A stretch of DNA of 64,000 bases from a virus. Both the position numbers and the translations under genes were made by a program. How positions within the stretch are numbered: the first letter of the stretch is position 1; every line of letters starts with the position of its first letter. Location of the stretch: the IMG/VR virus record IMGVR_UViG_3300037882_002640, positions 30,811 through 94,810 of that record. One strand, written 5' to 3'. The notes beneath the pieces were generated by a model. It did no database searches, was not told the DNA's origin, and was given only the letters and a program-made list of their open reading frames with translations. Of this stretch, positions 29,765 through 38,352 are shown in pieces.

Positions 29765-30307
29765 TTAATAGTTAATGATTTGCCCCACTTTTGGGATTTT
29801 TGGAATGGCTTCACTAGGAATCCCTAATGCCTGTAAGACTTTTCGGGTTTCTCCAGGCCTTACTACATGCGTCTTAGTAACCTTCCTTGAATTGGATGGT
29901 AAAACGGCTGTGTACGCTATGTTACCTAGGTAAATTACTTGATTTGTTGTGTCAACCCGAACCGAATATATTTCCACCACTTTTCGTGGGAAATGATTTA
30001 TTCGATATCCAACAGCCCCATCCCCTAGTGAAAATATATCCCCTTGTGATATATGAACCGTATCTAAATCGACAACAATATTCTCTGGGGTAATAAGGAA
30101 CTTCTTAGGTTCCTCCACTATGGATTGATTTTCTAATATGAACTTGGTGAAGACTTCCACCTCACACTCTTCGCAGAACCCTGTAAGTTCTGGATTAGTT
30201 TGAGGAGTTGTAAACTCCTGTGGCAGGGCTTCGTTGCCACCGCATCTGGTGAGCAGTATAAGTAGTAATACCAGAATTGTTCTGGCGTAATAAACAATTG
30301 GTTGCAT
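29765..30307 (-). CDS. Lipoprotein with LysM-like C-terminal domain
   Basis: 180 aa. A signal peptide with hydrophobic core ILVLLLILL is followed by TRCGG, a plausible lipobox cysteine. The last 35 residues (HVVRPGETRKVLQALGIP, then PKVGQIINY) follow the LysM pattern used for peptidoglycan binding. Likely attached to a membrane and facing the cell wall; it may matter for superinfection or lysis. The first 174 nt overlap the upstream gene in another frame. Stop TAA. Confidence 0.68.
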   Translation of the reverse strand: MQPIVYYARTILVLLLILLTRCGGNEALPQEFTTPQTNPELTGFCEECEVEVFTKFILENQSIVEEPKKFLITPENIVVDLDTVHISQGDIFSLGDGAVGYRINHFPRKVVEIYSVRVDTTNQVIYLGNIAYTAVLPSNSRKVTKTHVVRPGETRKVLQALGIPSEAIPKIPKVGQIINY

Positions 30308-30753
30308 AAATTTTTAGGTGATGCCAAGAGAGCGGCGATTTGTATATGGTCGCTCCCTTGAAGGTTATCGAAATTTATTTTTAGTAGGTCTGAGGATGCA
30401 AAGTTAGGGTTTTCTTCCATGGCTCGCTTTATTGCTACTGGAAAATAATTATTCAGTTTTTCCCTGCAAAGCAACTCGTTTGCCAATTCCTGTTCCATCC
30501 TAGGCATCCGTGTACACCATAATGGGCAATATTTATCCCGTAACAGGGAAGTGTATGCTACTTCTCTACTAAAAATAGTAGTGCAGCGGATTTCCCACAT
30601 CTTTTTACCCTTATTGAGGACCATAATCGATGGGCCATAGGAACTCCCGTCTTCATACTTAAATTCAGGGGTAGCGTGCACAAAGTATCGGCTAGACCCT
30701 GTGTTAGATTGTAGTTCTACTTTATATGTAGGACCTGTATCGGTATTCTCCAT
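30133..30753 (-). CDS. Unknown 206-aa protein with long 3' overlap
   Basis: The frame runs to TAG at 30133 and overlaps the downstream lipoprotein by about 174 nt. The first 148 residues look like an ordinary soluble protein (CTRMPRMEQELANELLCREKL). Whether the C-terminal 58 residues are truly translated or the end is elsewhere cannot be decided from one sequence. Function unknown. Confidence 0.55.
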   Translation of the reverse strand: MENTDTGPTYKVELQSNTGSSRYFVHATPEFKYEDGSSYGPSIMVLNKGKKMWEIRCTTIFSREVAYTSLLRDKYCPLWCTRMPRMEQELANELLCREKLNNYFPVAIKRAMEENPNFASSDLLKINFDNLQGSDHIQIAALLASPKNLCNQLFITPEQFWYYYLYCSPDAVATKPCHRSLQLLKLIQNLQGSAKSVRWKSSPSSY

Positions 30754-31328
30754 AGCGTTCCGTTTACTTCACACATGATTACTCGGTTTATGTGGGAAGG
30801 TAAGCCAATTAGGGGCTCTTGGGCATTTCTGCTTATATGCTCATGTAGCCACATTTTCTTACCCCTTCTTGTCAGCTGATAACGTACAATGATTTCAAAC
30901 ATAGACACCGCGTATTGCGGAGCCAGAAAATCCATCATTCTACCTACATCAGCCTCGAAGTACTTGATTTCGTCGTCTACCTCTATTTGTTCTTTATCTC
31001 CCACCATTTGGTGATGGTATCTGTTATTCCACTTATATATGATTAAATCACACTTTGACTCCTCATCTCTGAAGACGTTAGGGCCAAATAGTGGTTTTAA
31101 CATGTAATCTTCTGCATAGTCTTTATGGTACAACGCGTAGTACATTGGATGTAGATGGTTCCAATATATGCAGAATGGGAAGATAAAACAGGGAAGTGTA
31201 AACTTAATACCATTAACAGCAACCTCAAGTATTTGAGTCTTTTCGTTTTTTGATATTATTTCTACACTTCCCTTGAATGTGGCTTCTCTAGGCAGTTGGA
31301 CCGCTGCCTTTTGCTTGTGCCTGGTCAT
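30717..31328 (-). CDS. Unknown protein next to AAA+ ATPase
   Basis: 203 aa, no signal peptide, aromatic-rich middle part (FIFPFCIYWNHLHPMYYALYHKDY). Overlaps the gene downstream by 37 nt and the AAA+ gene upstream by 41 nt, so it is translationally coupled to the AAA+ ATPase. No family recognised. Stop TAG. Confidence 0.62.
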   Translation of the reverse strand: MTRHKQKAAVQLPREATFKGSVEIISKNEKTQILEVAVNGIKFTLPCFIFPFCIYWNHLHPMYYALYHKDYAEDYMLKPLFGPNVFRDEESKCDLIIYKWNNRYHHQMVGDKEQIEVDDEIKYFEADVGRMMDFLAPQYAVSMFEIIVRYQLTRRGKKMWLHEHISRNAQEPLIGLPSHINRVIMCEVNGTLWRIPIQVLHIK

Positions 31329-32595
31329 AGATTTCTGACAATGAGAAGGACGATACTCCTTCTGGTAAAGTTGTTACTTTACCTCCAGATATGAGGTTAA
31401 CCACTTGCTTCGCGGCTTCCACCTTAAATTTGGTTATCTCGACTACTAGGCTTCTTCCAGGGCGATAGAAGGCTGGGCATGCCTTCTTTGCCACAGCTAC
31501 ATCTGTATTTGTCACAAATACATAGGATATAGAAGGAGAGGCTAATCCGTCAAGAAATTTGCACATATCCCTAATTACAGCAGACTCCATGTTGAAGTCA
31601 TCCATAATGAGTATAACTTTCTTCCCCAATCCTGCTACAAAAGCCACAAATTCGGTGTAATTTTCCGATACAGCGGTGAGTATCAACTCACTTGCGAACA
31701 CAGCTACAGTTTGATCTAGAGATCTTGCAATTGTTTTAGCAATTGTAGTTTTTCCAGTGCCAGGATGCCCAAAAAGAGTTAGGGATCGTCCCCCTCCTTG
31801 GTTCAGGTATTTAATGGCCTGATCCGTAAACACTTGGGGGTCCATCTCTGTACCTCCCATTAGAATGGGGGCATAGTACTCCATTCGTGTCTCTGTATTA
31901 ATTACAGATAGTGGGTTGAGCTTGAAGCCCCCCGTATAACTTAGCGCATATAAAGGAGCAGAAGTGCCATACTGACGTTGTACTTTGAATTTATCGAATT
32001 CCTTGAAATGAACACGCATTACGTCGATACACTCGTCGTTGCAATTCACCAGACTAAAGGCCACTTGAACTTTACAAACGGATGGGACGGAAACTCCGTC
32101 TTTAACGAATATATTTGGAGCACTTTGGTCTTCGGTAACCTCTAAGATTACTTGCTGCCCGTTCACCTCCCAAGAATAATAAGAAACTGCCCCCCTATCC
32201 GTTTCGCTACGGTGGTGCATTGTTTTTGGCTGAGCATTGACCCATGCCATCACATCAGATGTTGAGAGGAAATCATCCCCTATCTGCTTAAAAAATACAG
32301 ACGTGTTGGGGAATAGTACCCCAGCATACCCCTTAAGGCCGTTGGCAACTACTGAGACCATTAGTTCGTTTGTTAACGACCTCTGGGCCAAGGCTTTTAA
32401 GCCATTGGTTACTGTGCGTAGGGCACTTGTAGCCACAGCTACTTCTTCAACAGCAGCGGTTACCTCTGCAACCGCCTCTACCTTTGCTTGGCTGGCCGCT
32501 TTATGGTTAAGGTTCATGTTGACAACCACAACCACCAAAACGATGAGAAGGGATGCCATCAGCCATAGCGCACCAGTGATGGATAGTAATATCAT
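31288..32595 (-). CDS. Membrane-anchored AAA+ ATPase
   Basis: 435 aa. Residues 2-26 form a transmembrane anchor (LSITGALWLMASLLIVLVVVVV), then an Ala/Val/Glu-rich coiled-coil stalk (VEAVAEVTAAVEEVAVATSA). The C-terminal half has Walker A GHPGTGKTT, Walker B VILIMDD and a sensor-like VTNTD with a downstream Arg (FYRPGR), a BCS1/classic AAA+ arrangement. It probably remodels proteins at the membrane. Start ATG sits behind TTTAATTATG. Stop TAG. Confidence 0.8.
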   Translation of the reverse strand: MILLSITGALWLMASLLIVLVVVVVNMNLNHKAASQAKVEAVAEVTAAVEEVAVATSALRTVTNGLKALAQRSLTNELMVSVVANGLKGYAGVLFPNTSVFFKQIGDDFLSTSDVMAWVNAQPKTMHHRSETDRGAVSYYSWEVNGQQVILEVTEDQSAPNIFVKDGVSVPSVCKVQVAFSLVNCNDECIDVMRVHFKEFDKFKVQRQYGTSAPLYALSYTGGFKLNPLSVINTETRMEYYAPILMGGTEMDPQVFTDQAIKYLNQGGGRSLTLFGHPGTGKTTIAKTIARSLDQTVAVFASELILTAVSENYTEFVAFVAGLGKKVILIMDDFNMESAVIRDMCKFLDGLASPSISYVFVTNTDVAVAKKACPAFYRPGRSLVVEITKFKVEAAKQVVNLISGGKVTTLPEGVSSFSLSEIYDQAQAKGSGPTA

Positions 32596-32597
32596 AA

Positions 32598-32852
32598 TTA
32601 AAATTTTATTGTCTCAGCAATCTTACTGAGCTTTTGAATGTTTTGTTGAAAAGTCTCGTCGTGCTCTTCTATCGGGTGCATAACACCTTCTATAACGAAC
32701 ACTTTGAAATCGAAATATACTGTTCCTCCTGCCAAGTATCTAAAGCGGACTATTGTCCTGTCCATCAAGTCTATGTCGACTTCGTACTCTAGTAGGGTTA
32801 CCCCTACGAAAATGGTGGTGGCAGGTACCGCTATATAGTTTGCAAGCCTCAC
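32598..32852 (-). CDS. Small unknown protein (GTG start in a GTGA overlap)
   Basis: 84 aa starting at GTG 32850-32852, which overlaps the TGA stop of the upstream gene by 4 nt. Beta-rich sequence (ATTIFVGVTLLEYEVDIDL, GGTVYFDFKVFVIEG). An alternative in-frame GTG-free extension to 32927 would overlap the upstream gene by 79 nt. Function unknown; ends 3 nt before the AAA+ start. Confidence 0.58.
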   Translation of the reverse strand: MRLANYIAVPATTIFVGVTLLEYEVDIDLMDRTIVRFRYLAGGTVYFDFKVFVIEGVMHPIEEHDETFQQNIQKLSKIAETIKF

Positions 32853-33517
32853 AGTATAGAGACTGCTCTGCGTGGTGAACTTACAGGCAGCACAGGCTTT
32901 GGGGCTTTCTCGTAGCCCACCTTCCACAGGTAGTCTTCTACTACGTATTGCAAAAGGACTCTTTGAGGGATGTCTTTAGGCGCTGGTTTGGCCTGGGTTC
33001 CACCCATCATCAGGCTGGTAAATTGGCTGTATACGTCTTTAGGTTGTACTGCCATACTCTCGTTGTAGTACCGTAATACTACAACTTCTCCAGCAAACAC
33101 TGCGCTGCCGATTTCCCTGCCCGCCTTTACTATTACAAGACTAGTCAGGCCGCTGTCTATTACAGTAGATCCCCTTGTTGTCAGTATGTTGGTTTCTTTT
33201 ATCTCGAAAATAGGTCGCATTTTAATACTGTAGACTGCAGGCATCTGAGCCACAGCATACCCCGTGTCTCTATACACTACATCTAGTGTCATGTGTTCGA
33301 CAAAAACACTAACCATACTTACATTTTTTAGCGTAAATGGTATTCCGTACTGCTCCTGTATAGCAGTCATGACCATTTTAGCACTTGCGGGCACTTTCGG
33401 CAGGTTGATCTTGACCTTTATATGCTCTCCGTCACGGTTCACTGTGATTAGGATTGCTGGGCCCTGCCCTTTGTCTGGAACCATTATTCCAGATGTATTT
33501 TTTACTTTTAGTTGCAT
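32849..33517 (-). CDS. Unknown beta-rich protein
   Basis: 222 aa of predominantly beta-type sequence (PAILITVNRDGEHIKVKINLP, SVFVEHMTLDVVY, FAGEVVVLRYYN) with a Pro-rich C-terminus. Ends TGA within a GTGA overlap, so TGA is taken as stop; a Trp reading would add only five residues before TAG. No family recognised. A terminator hairpin lies just upstream of its start. Confidence 0.62.
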   Translation of the reverse strand: MQLKVKNTSGIMVPDKGQGPAILITVNRDGEHIKVKINLPKVPASAKMVMTAIQEQYGIPFTLKNVSMVSVFVEHMTLDVVYRDTGYAVAQMPAVYSIKMRPIFEIKETNILTTRGSTVIDSGLTSLVIVKAGREIGSAVFAGEVVVLRYYNESMAVQPKDVYSQFTSLMMGGTQAKPAPKDIPQRVLLQYVVEDYLWKVGYEKAPKPVLPVSSPRRAVSIL

Positions 33518-33533
33518 TGTGATTAACTTTGAA

Positions 33534-33555
33534 GGGGGAAGGTTTCCCTTCCCCC
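33534..33555 (-). terminator. Hairpin terminator between two leftward genes
   Basis: A 9-bp perfect stem (GGGGGAAGG/CCTTCCCCC) with a 4-nt loop, 24 nt past the stop of the gene at 33.6-34.4 kb. The T-tract is short (TTCAAAG), so partial termination or mRNA processing is likely. Confidence 0.7.
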
Positions 33556-33578
33556 AATGATGAATGATAAATTGTTCC

Positions 33579-34445
33579 TTAGACTTCAGTGGCCGCAGGT
33601 ACTGCGGCAGACTCTACTACCGCGTCTTCTACTGTAGCCGTTTTTTGACTGCCTGCACTGTTTTTTACCATCAATTCAAGCGTTCGGGCTTGAACCAGAT
33701 TGGTTTGTGCAGCATCCCCCACTGCTTGTGTGAGTTTAGCGACTGTCTGCAGGGCGAGATCCACCTGTGCTTCACGCAATTCAATACCGGATGTCGTTGT
33801 TGCTGTGACCAAGCCATTCTCAGACTCGGTAGTAGGAGCTTCTTCGGCAGGCGTTTCAACAGCCTCTTCCTCAACAGGTACTTCTGAGGTAGGAGTCTCG
33901 GCAGGAGTTTCATTGGGTGCTTCGGCAGGAGTTTGATCAATGAGCACTTCTTCTTCAGTGTTACCAGGAGCCTGCTCTTCTTCAGACGCTACCGCATCCA
34001 CTGCTTCCGCCACATCTTCAGGAGCCGCTGCATAGAGCATAGTGGGGTCAGTGTCGAGCACCAGTGCCGAGTAGAACTCTTTTGCTTCTGGAGGTGTGGC
34101 GAGTGTCGCACCTCCAGGGATTTCTCCATTTTCGAGGAAGAATTCCTGCAATTCTTCAACGAAAGCTGTTGTGTTTTGTGTCGTGAGCGGTATTGTGCCG
34201 TCTAGGATGGCCTCTGCCACCCGTGCACGGTAATCTACGCTCAAGCCCTCTACAGCCTGCTGCATATCCTTGTCGCCTAACTTCGCCTCTATAAGAGGAA
34301 CGGCTACGGCGAATGACGCGACATCCCCCAAGTGTTTGTCTGTTCCATCGTCGTTCTTATTCGCTAATGTGAAGAACGCATCTTCTGTGTCGAAAACTTT
34401 CGCGATAATGGCGAGTGTGTGGAGATTTTTCTGTGTCTGTGACAT
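33579..34445 (-). CDS. Unknown protein with a Pro/Glu/Thr-rich linker
   Basis: 288 aa. The first half is a helical domain (residues 1-140), residues about 145-205 are a low-complexity linker of Pro, Glu, Ala and Thr (AEAPNETPAETPTSEVPVEE), and the rest is helical. Such linkers join independent domains. Codon use is richer in C- and G-ending codons than in neighbours, hinting at high expression. Function unknown. Confidence 0.65.
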   Translation of the reverse strand: MSQTQKNLHTLAIIAKVFDTEDAFFTLANKNDDGTDKHLGDVASFAVAVPLIEAKLGDKDMQQAVEGLSVDYRARVAEAILDGTIPLTTQNTTAFVEELQEFFLENGEIPGGATLATPPEAKEFYSALVLDTDPTMLYAAAPEDVAEAVDAVASEEEQAPGNTEEEVLIDQTPAEAPNETPAETPTSEVPVEEEAVETPAEEAPTTESENGLVTATTTSGIELREAQVDLALQTVAKLTQAVGDAAQTNLVQARTLELMVKNSAGSQKTATVEDAVVESAAVPAATEV

Positions 34446-34524
34446 AGAGTAAAAAATAAATTAGTGATTTTAACTGTGTTAGGTTTTTTGGTAGGACTTT
34501 TCCTACCAATTACCTATACAGCCG

Positions 34525-34824
34525 TTAAGTTGTTGGGATTAAATCAAATATATACTCGTCACAATCTACAATGGACTGTAGTTTGTGCAAATCTTCGTCT
34601 CTTATTTTCAGTACCCCGATATCTCCTTGAGTATATCTTTTTAGTTTATGGGGTAGTGGTGCTTCTTTTAGATGCACTTTCTGATCGTTGTATTCAGCTT
34701 CTAGTATTGTTTGAGATTTGTTCGTAGACGAAACTACGAAAATTCTCTCACCTATACAGAAGCCTGGTCTTATCTTCCGATCATTATAGACGTTATTGTA
34801 GCGGTATAGGTATATACCCTTCAT
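34525..34824 (-). CDS. Small unknown protein
   Basis: 99 aa, soluble, beta-rich (ERIFVVSSTN, TILEAEYNDQKVHL). Lies 9 nt downstream of the VWA gene, so it probably belongs to the same transcript and module. A 9-bp hairpin (TTGGTAGGA/TCCTACCAA, 34488-34509) follows its stop without a T-tract. No family recognised. Confidence 0.6.
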   Translation of the reverse strand: MKGIYLYRYNNVYNDRKIRPGFCIGERIFVVSSTNKSQTILEAEYNDQKVHLKEAPLPHKLKRYTQGDIGVLKIRDEDLHKLQSIVDCDEYIFDLIPTT

Positions 34825-34832
34825 TATATTTT

Positions 34833-35963
34833 TTACGCTTTTACATAGTTAAATGTCCCACCCGATTTCAAGCAGAACTCCTGCAAGCCTTCGTTCTTAA
34901 GGCCTTCATAATGTTGGAACATTAAAGCGTGGGTAGTGATTTCTGGAACACCACTTACATGGTCTTGACCGTCATTTACAATGACAATCTCAACGCTGGC
35001 TCCGATGTCATTGATGGGGTGCTTACCCCACATTCCCTTACTTATCATGTCAGCCACTTCTTTGACGCAGTCTCCCACTTCTGTTCCTCCCCCACTTCCA
35101 GCAGGGAACTTAGCGAACATCTTGTCAAAAGATTCAATGTCCGTTATCTTCTTGAATTTATGGCACTCCTCTAGAAACCGGCATAAATATAGCTCGGTTT
35201 CTCCTTTGAGTATTCCTGGTCTTACTGCAGCTAGAACTGCCTTTACATAGGAAAACATGCCATGCATAGATCCAGAGTCGTCGATCATCATGTAGATCTG
35301 CTGCTTCTGTATGATATACTTGTATTTCTGAGCCACTCTAAACTGCTTGCCTACGAGCTTCAGCTTGAATGTGGGGTCCATAAATTCCGATGGATCCACC
35401 GAAGCCAAATCCGAGTAATCAGTCATCCTGACCATACGGTTTTTACCTTTTGGGGATTGGACTTTTTTCTTTTTTCCACCTACTTTGAATGTGGGCATAT
35501 TTTCAAAGAGATTTAAATAGTTAATCCACTCTAAATCTATGTCGTCCAGTTCCAATTCCTCGGCGTCTATAGGATCACCTTCTCCTTTCCCGCCCTTCAA
35601 CCCGCCTGGGATTTTACCTTCTTTTAAGGCTTCCCTGGCTTTTTCAAGAGACTCTATGGCCTCCCCTAAATTCCCACCATTAGGATCTAGGTAATTTTTT
35701 ATAAATTTAGCGTAATTCACCGCTTTTTGGGTGGGGGTAATTCCGCTTAAGTGAGTGTCAACTCCTCTAACTGCCTTTAACGCCTCTAGCGATTCCTGGT
35801 TATGAGAAATCAATGCATCCCTACCGTCTAGACCTCTGTCTGTGTACGATGTGATGTCTTGATACGCCTTCGCATCATAAGGATGGTCAGTCAACGCTTC
35901 AAACTCACTCACACCCATCCCAATGTAATTAGAATGGGTGTGAGTCACTTGTTGATTTAACAT
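34833..35963 (-). CDS. VWA-domain protein (CobT-like), partner of MoxR-type ATPase
   Basis: 376 aa. The C-terminal half is a von Willebrand A domain with a complete MIDAS: DDSGSM (DxSxS), GGTEVGD (Thr) and IVNDGQD (Asp). The N-terminal half carries charged, acidic segments (DAEELELDDIDLEW). The start overlaps the end of the MoxR-like ATPase gene by 7 nt. MoxR/CobS AAA+ plus VWA/CobT pairs act as metal chelatase or as protein-remodelling machines; in phages their substrate is unknown. Stop TAA. Confidence 0.82.
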   Translation of the reverse strand: MLNQQVTHTHSNYIGMGVSEFEALTDHPYDAKAYQDITSYTDRGLDGRDALISHNQESLEALKAVRGVDTHLSGITPTQKAVNYAKFIKNYLDPNGGNLGEAIESLEKAREALKEGKIPGGLKGGKGEGDPIDAEELELDDIDLEWINYLNLFENMPTFKVGGKKKKVQSPKGKNRMVRMTDYSDLASVDPSEFMDPTFKLKLVGKQFRVAQKYKYIIQKQQIYMMIDDSGSMHGMFSYVKAVLAAVRPGILKGETELYLCRFLEECHKFKKITDIESFDKMFAKFPAGSGGGTEVGDCVKEVADMISKGMWGKHPINDIGASVEIVIVNDGQDHVSGVPEITTHALMFQHYEGLKNEGLQEFCLKSGGTFNYVKA

Positions 35964-37063
35964 AACCCGGCAAGTAAGTTATCGACGTTTATAGTTGGTG
36001 TATACGTATTCGCTTTGGCGGTGAAGTCGGATAGCTCCTTCTTAATCACCACATATTTGCTGTAGAGCTCGGTATTACTATGTGACAACCGAGCGTTTTC
36101 CAACTCAGATTTTAGCGAAGCTGCTACCGTAAGTAACTGCGAAATCTTTCCAGCCACATTTACTTTAGATAGGTCTACACCCATCAATTTCTTTGCATTA
36201 TCTAATAGTATCCTTACTTGCGCAGTATCCTCAATTCCCATGAGTGACTTTCTCACTGTTCCCACACCCGCTTCTGGCAGCGTGGTAATCATTGTGAAGG
36301 CTGCTTGTTTTTGCGATGGGGTGGTCGCATCGTTATACATGGGTATAACAGCGTTCAGGAAAACGCGGGGAGACAACTTGATGTTATTTGCTGCTAATTC
36401 CGCAGCCACACTTGCCACTTCACTAAGTATCTTCTGGTTGTGGTTTGGATATCTCAATATTGCTGTCTTGTAGTAAGCGTCATATGAGTAGTCTTCCCAG
36501 ACTACTTTCATCTTGAACATATAGCGCTCCAAGAACGCCATGCTGTCATCAGGGTTTTCACATGTCTTTGCCCACTCTAGTGGGTCATAGTTCGTGCCTA
36601 TAAAGTAGATTCCTTGTAGTGGTATACAAATATCTCCTTCGCACATAAATCCGCTAGTCATAACGTACTTGAGTGCGTTCAGTACGTCGGGTTGGGCTTG
36701 CAGCCCTTCCTCGAACACACCTACTTCCCCGCTGAATATTGACTGCTCGATATTCTTGCGTAGTTCATTCTCAGTTATGAGCTTCTTCAGATCGTAACCC
36801 CCAAATAATTCAGGGACGGTAGTGCTGCTCGATAGCGCCATCACTTTGGGCATCTTCGCGAAGAAATACTTTGAGAACAGTTCCATTATCTGTGTCTTAC
36901 CATACCCCCCAGGGCCATAAAGCACAACGTGGGGTACTCCCCCTGATTGGTGTTGGCGATATGCTTGAAATAACATTTCAGCAAATTTATCCATCTGGGT
37001 AAATTTACTGTTAACCAATTTTAGCCACTCCTTAAGAGTGACTTCTTTTTTTACAGGTGTCAT
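35957..37063 (-). CDS. MoxR/CobS-like AAA+ ATPase
   Basis: 368 aa with Walker A GPGGYGKT (residues about 50-57), a VPELFGGYD segment typical of MoxR-type ATPases (insertion before helix 2), Walker B region GEVGVFEEG and a sensor-type FIGTNYDP. The gene overlaps the VWA gene by 7 nt, a conserved pairing. The start ATG is chosen at 37061-37063; an upstream in-frame ATG at 37091-37093 would add ten residues but only if an in-frame TGA is read as Trp. Confidence 0.82.
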   Translation of the reverse strand: MTPVKKEVTLKEWLKLVNSKFTQMDKFAEMLFQAYRQHQSGGVPHVVLYGPGGYGKTQIMELFSKYFFAKMPKVMALSSSTTVPELFGGYDLKKLITENELRKNIEQSIFSGEVGVFEEGLQAQPDVLNALKYVMTSGFMCEGDICIPLQGIYFIGTNYDPLEWAKTCENPDDSMAFLERYMFKMKVVWEDYSYDAYYKTAILRYPNHNQKILSEVASVAAELAANNIKLSPRVFLNAVIPMYNDATTPSQKQAAFTMITTLPEAGVGTVRKSLMGIEDTAQVRILLDNAKKLMGVDLSKVNVAGKISQLLTVAASLKSELENARLSHSNTELYSKYVVIKKELSDFTAKANTYTPTINVDNLLAGLC

Positions 37064-37219
37064 AGTTTTTCAGCTGTTGTTTAACCAGCTCATAATAAAT
37101 TCCTGTAAAAACTCATCCTTTATCCAGTTATTCTTGGCCGGAGAATCGGTCCGAATATCAGATGAGTGCTATGCCTCCACCACTCTTTAGTGATGAAGGG
37201 AGGTATATGTTGGCCAGTA
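37064..37219 (-). other. Intergenic stretch with no convincing gene
   Basis: 156 nt. The frame of the MoxR-like gene stays open upstream for about 100 nt if TGA is Trp (…KNNWIKDEFLQEF…, MSWLNNS), so a longer N-terminus is possible; otherwise only leader sequence is seen. Confidence 0.4.
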
Positions 37220-37612
37220 TTAAATTCTGTTTTCTTTAAACACCTGTGTGATTTGGCGGCTTATTAGCCGGATGGTGTTTTTATGGATAAGAGAATAAAA
37301 TCCCTGATACTCTGCCTCAATCCTTACTTTACCGTAATTCTTACCATGGGGAGTCCCAAAATGGGACACGATTCTTATGTTAAGGTAAGAGGTTGTGAAC
37401 CTTTGGGCGAGGGAGTTTAAATGCCCCCTTATTTCCTCTGTCCTGGCGACCTTCTTCATGAAATCTGGATCCCCTCGTAGGGTGTTCACTGATTTTGGAA
37501 TTAGTCTGCGATAGACGCATTTTGTGCCAAACACCACAGCATTATCATTGTCCAGATAACACTTTTGGGTGATTTCCATCCCGTCTTTGTAGAAACTCTG
37601 TTCTTGAGTCAT
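37220..37612 (-). CDS. Unknown 130-aa protein
   Basis: Soluble, basic, with an IRGHLNSLAQRFTTSYLNIRIV segment and a C-terminal helix. No motif recognised. Start behind TTTAATTATG, the A/T-rich initiation context seen repeatedly here. It is preceded by a terminator-like hairpin (37633-37692), so it may start its own transcript. Confidence 0.6.
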   Translation of the reverse strand: MTQEQSFYKDGMEITQKCYLDNDNAVVFGTKCVYRRLIPKSVNTLRGDPDFMKKVARTEEIRGHLNSLAQRFTTSYLNIRIVSHFGTPHGKNYGKVRIEAEYQGFYSLIHKNTIRLISRQITQVFKENRI

Positions 37613-37632
37613 AATTAAATTAAGATTTAAAA

Positions 37633-37692
37633 CCCCATTCCCCCTTTAACAGGCTTGAGTTTGGACCCCAAGGGTACGTCCGTGGAATGGGG
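37633..37692 (-). terminator. Large-loop hairpin terminator
   Basis: CCCCATTCC and GGAATGGGG pair over 9 bp around a 42-nt interior that can fold further; on the minus strand the stem is followed by TTTTAAAT. It lies 6 nt past the stop of the gene ending at 37698. Two more terminators of this large-loop form occur at 46.6 and 48.7 kb. Confidence 0.7.
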
Positions 37693-37697
37693 CATAT

Positions 37698-38078
37698 TTA
37701 ATAATCTGTTGGATTTGATTCCCAGTCAGTACGTGGATTCTTGTTTCTAGCACGTCTCTGGGCTTTTGCGTTACCCTTTAAGGGTAACTCTTCTTCTAGG
37801 GCTTCGATAACTATTTCGTTACCGATGGCCGTTATGTTACACGCCCTCGAGTAACATGTTTGTATGAAGAAGAGCAATCTGATGGGGTTACCAGTAAATT
37901 CAAATTTAATAGCAACCTCATCATATACTAGTGGTGCACCAAATCGATTAGCACCCCGATTGCGGTTTTTATACTTTTGGTACGCTTCTGGCCCTATCAC
38001 TGACCTAAGTTCCCTTAATATGATAGCCTTACCTGCGTAAGCCCGACGCATCCATACTAACTTAATGAAGATTTTCAT
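37698..38078 (-). CDS. Unknown basic protein
   Basis: 126 aa, Arg/Lys-rich (LRELRSVIGPEAYQKYKNRNRG; KGNAKAQRRARNKN), likely able to bind nucleic acid, but no family recognised. Overlaps the upstream gene by 17 nt. Stop TAA, directly followed by the large-loop terminator. Confidence 0.58.
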   Translation of the reverse strand: MKIFIKLVWMRRAYAGKAIILRELRSVIGPEAYQKYKNRNRGANRFGAPLVYDEVAIKFEFTGNPIRLLFFIQTCYSRACNITAIGNEIVIEALEEELPLKGNAKAQRRARNKNPRTDWESNPTDY

Positions 38079-38352
38079 AGTTTTTAACTATGTCCATAGC
38101 TAACAGTTCAGAATCTAGGTCTTCTAGCGTAAATTTCCACTTTCCCACTTCTCTGCACCCTTCCCTACTCCTAAAGTGGGTGATTAAACTGTTATAGTTA
38201 ACGAAGGACACACCTCCATCATCTATCAGTAATTCCTCCAGCACTCCCTCAAGGAATTGGAACTTAGTAACAGCCCCAAGCAGTTCGCCATCATATTCTA
38301 TGGTAATTTGCTTAGTGCATTCCTCTGCATCGCCATTAAATATGTTTTTCAT
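38062..38352 (-). CDS. Unknown acidic protein
   Basis: 96 aa, acidic, with QFLEGVLEELLIDDGG and WKFTLEDLDSELLAMD segments. Start ATG overlaps the upstream TGA (ATGA), supporting TGA as stop. Function unknown. Confidence 0.6.
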   Translation of the reverse strand: MKNIFNGDAEECTKQITIEYDGELLGAVTKFQFLEGVLEELLIDDGGVSFVNYNSLITHFRSREGCREVGKWKFTLEDLDSELLAMDIVKNYENLH

